In this document: piece by piece, positions 23,303 through 23,511 of the stretch
Layout of the letters: each line of letters starts with the position of its first letter
Position numbering within the stretch: the stretch's first letter is position 1
Source: Alphaproteobacteria bacterium
GTDB lineage: Bacteria; Pseudomonadota; Alphaproteobacteria; Thalassobaculales; Thalassobaculaceae
Reading direction: 5' to 3'
NCBI GenBank assembly: GCA_028822575.1
Contig: JAPKDN010000003.1
Span: forward strand, 1 to 23,511
Length of the DNA stretch: 23,511 bases
The notes under the pieces: generated by a model
What the model was told of the DNA's origin: nothing
The model's input: only the letters and a program-made list of their open reading frames with translations
The model's database searches: none
Made by a program: the position numbers and the translations under genes

Positions 23303-23511
23303 TATCTTCACTGTCAGGTGACCGAATACCGGCGATGGACGAGAGCATGGACCAGGGCGCGGACCAGAGCCTCGGATATCTCCTGTTCCTGAAAGGGTAT
23401 TCTGAAATCATCAAATCCTATCCCGCCTTGTATCCGGTAAAATACTCGGATGTCTCCCCACCAAACCGAAGCGCCGCGCGGTTCATGCGGGGCCTCGGGA
23501 CACGAGATCCT
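23274..23511 (+). pseudogene. C-terminal continuation of the FkbM gene in the shifted frame (runs off window); alternative: separate partial gene from ATG 23335
   Basis: After the T run, the shifted frame reads KYFDWTHTVISSLSG, then MDESMDQGADQSLGYLLF, then LKGYSEIIKSYPALYPVKY, and remains open to the edge. It begins amphipathic and then looks like ordinary globular helices, as expected for the C-terminal part of an FkbM protein following KLAFISFF. If the break is genuine, a separate 59-residue-plus product could start at ATG 23335, but AGGTGA lies 13 bases upstream, an unfavourable spacing. I do not recognise a domain in this fragment by itself. Confidence 0.5.

Noticed and set aside
1..23511. 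Defence, phage, transposon, CRISPR or secondary-metabolite system
   Set aside because: No nuclease, integrase, transposase, repeat array, NRPS/PKS or toxin-antitoxin motif was recognised; the genes are metabolic, transport or signalling.

Overview
The window looks like chromosome of a GC-rich (by eye about 60%), free-living alphaproteobacterium. Canonical amt and glnK genes, a TIGR03862-type flavoprotein, many acyl-CoA and hydrolase genes and compact operons with ATGA overlaps suggest a marine or soil Rhodospirillales-like lineage. That placement is inferred from gene style; no rRNA or marker gene is present. I saw no tRNA, insertion sequence, phage gene, CRISPR array or replication origin, and no gap longer than about 220 bases. 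The only regulators are one orphan sensor histidine kinase and the PII protein.

Left part (1-5747). A HAD-type phosphatase runs off the left edge and is divergent from a plus-strand group: ammonium transporter amt, PII protein glnK, an AEC-type permease, and a two-gene unit 2 bp apart. That unit is a crotonase-fold protein without the catalytic glutamates, followed by a 613-residue fusion of a CoA-binding domain to a complete O-acetylhomoserine sulfhydrylase (MetY). Middle-left (5832-11197). A second glutamate-less crotonase (minus) is divergent from a TIGR03862 flavoprotein. A minus-strand 3-hydroxyacyl-CoA dehydrogenase and F420/flavin-type LLM oxidoreductase pair is divergent from an FAD aromatic-ring hydroxylase.

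Middle-right (11224-15324, minus). One operon, read right to left: M20-family N-carbamoyl amidohydrolase, an unrecognised 98-aa protein, a CobW/COG0523 GTPase with a histidine-rich loop, and hydantoinase/dihydropyrimidinase. The first three genes are joined by two 4-bp ATGA overlaps. Two binuclear metalloenzymes that open and decarbamoylate cyclic ureides therefore sit with a probable dedicated metal chaperone. A NIPSNAP protein is divergent from this operon, and an orphan PAS histidine kinase is convergent with the NIPSNAP gene.

Right part (17509-23511, plus). A tight operon encodes two tandem PhyH-type Fe(II)/2-oxoglutarate dioxygenases, an enolase-superfamily acid-sugar dehydratase-like protein, an SDR dehydrogenase, a class III CoA-transferase and an FkbM methyltransferase. 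The first five read as a catabolic route: hydroxylate, dehydrate, oxidise, activate with CoA. I cannot match it to a described pathway from memory. The FkbM gene appears frameshifted at a run of seven T; its C-terminal part continues in another frame to the window edge.

The strongest candidates for new biology are the PhyH-PhyH-enolase-SDR-CoA-transferase operon, the hydantoinase/CobW/98-aa operon, and the CoA-binding-MetY fusion with its pseudo-crotonase partner.
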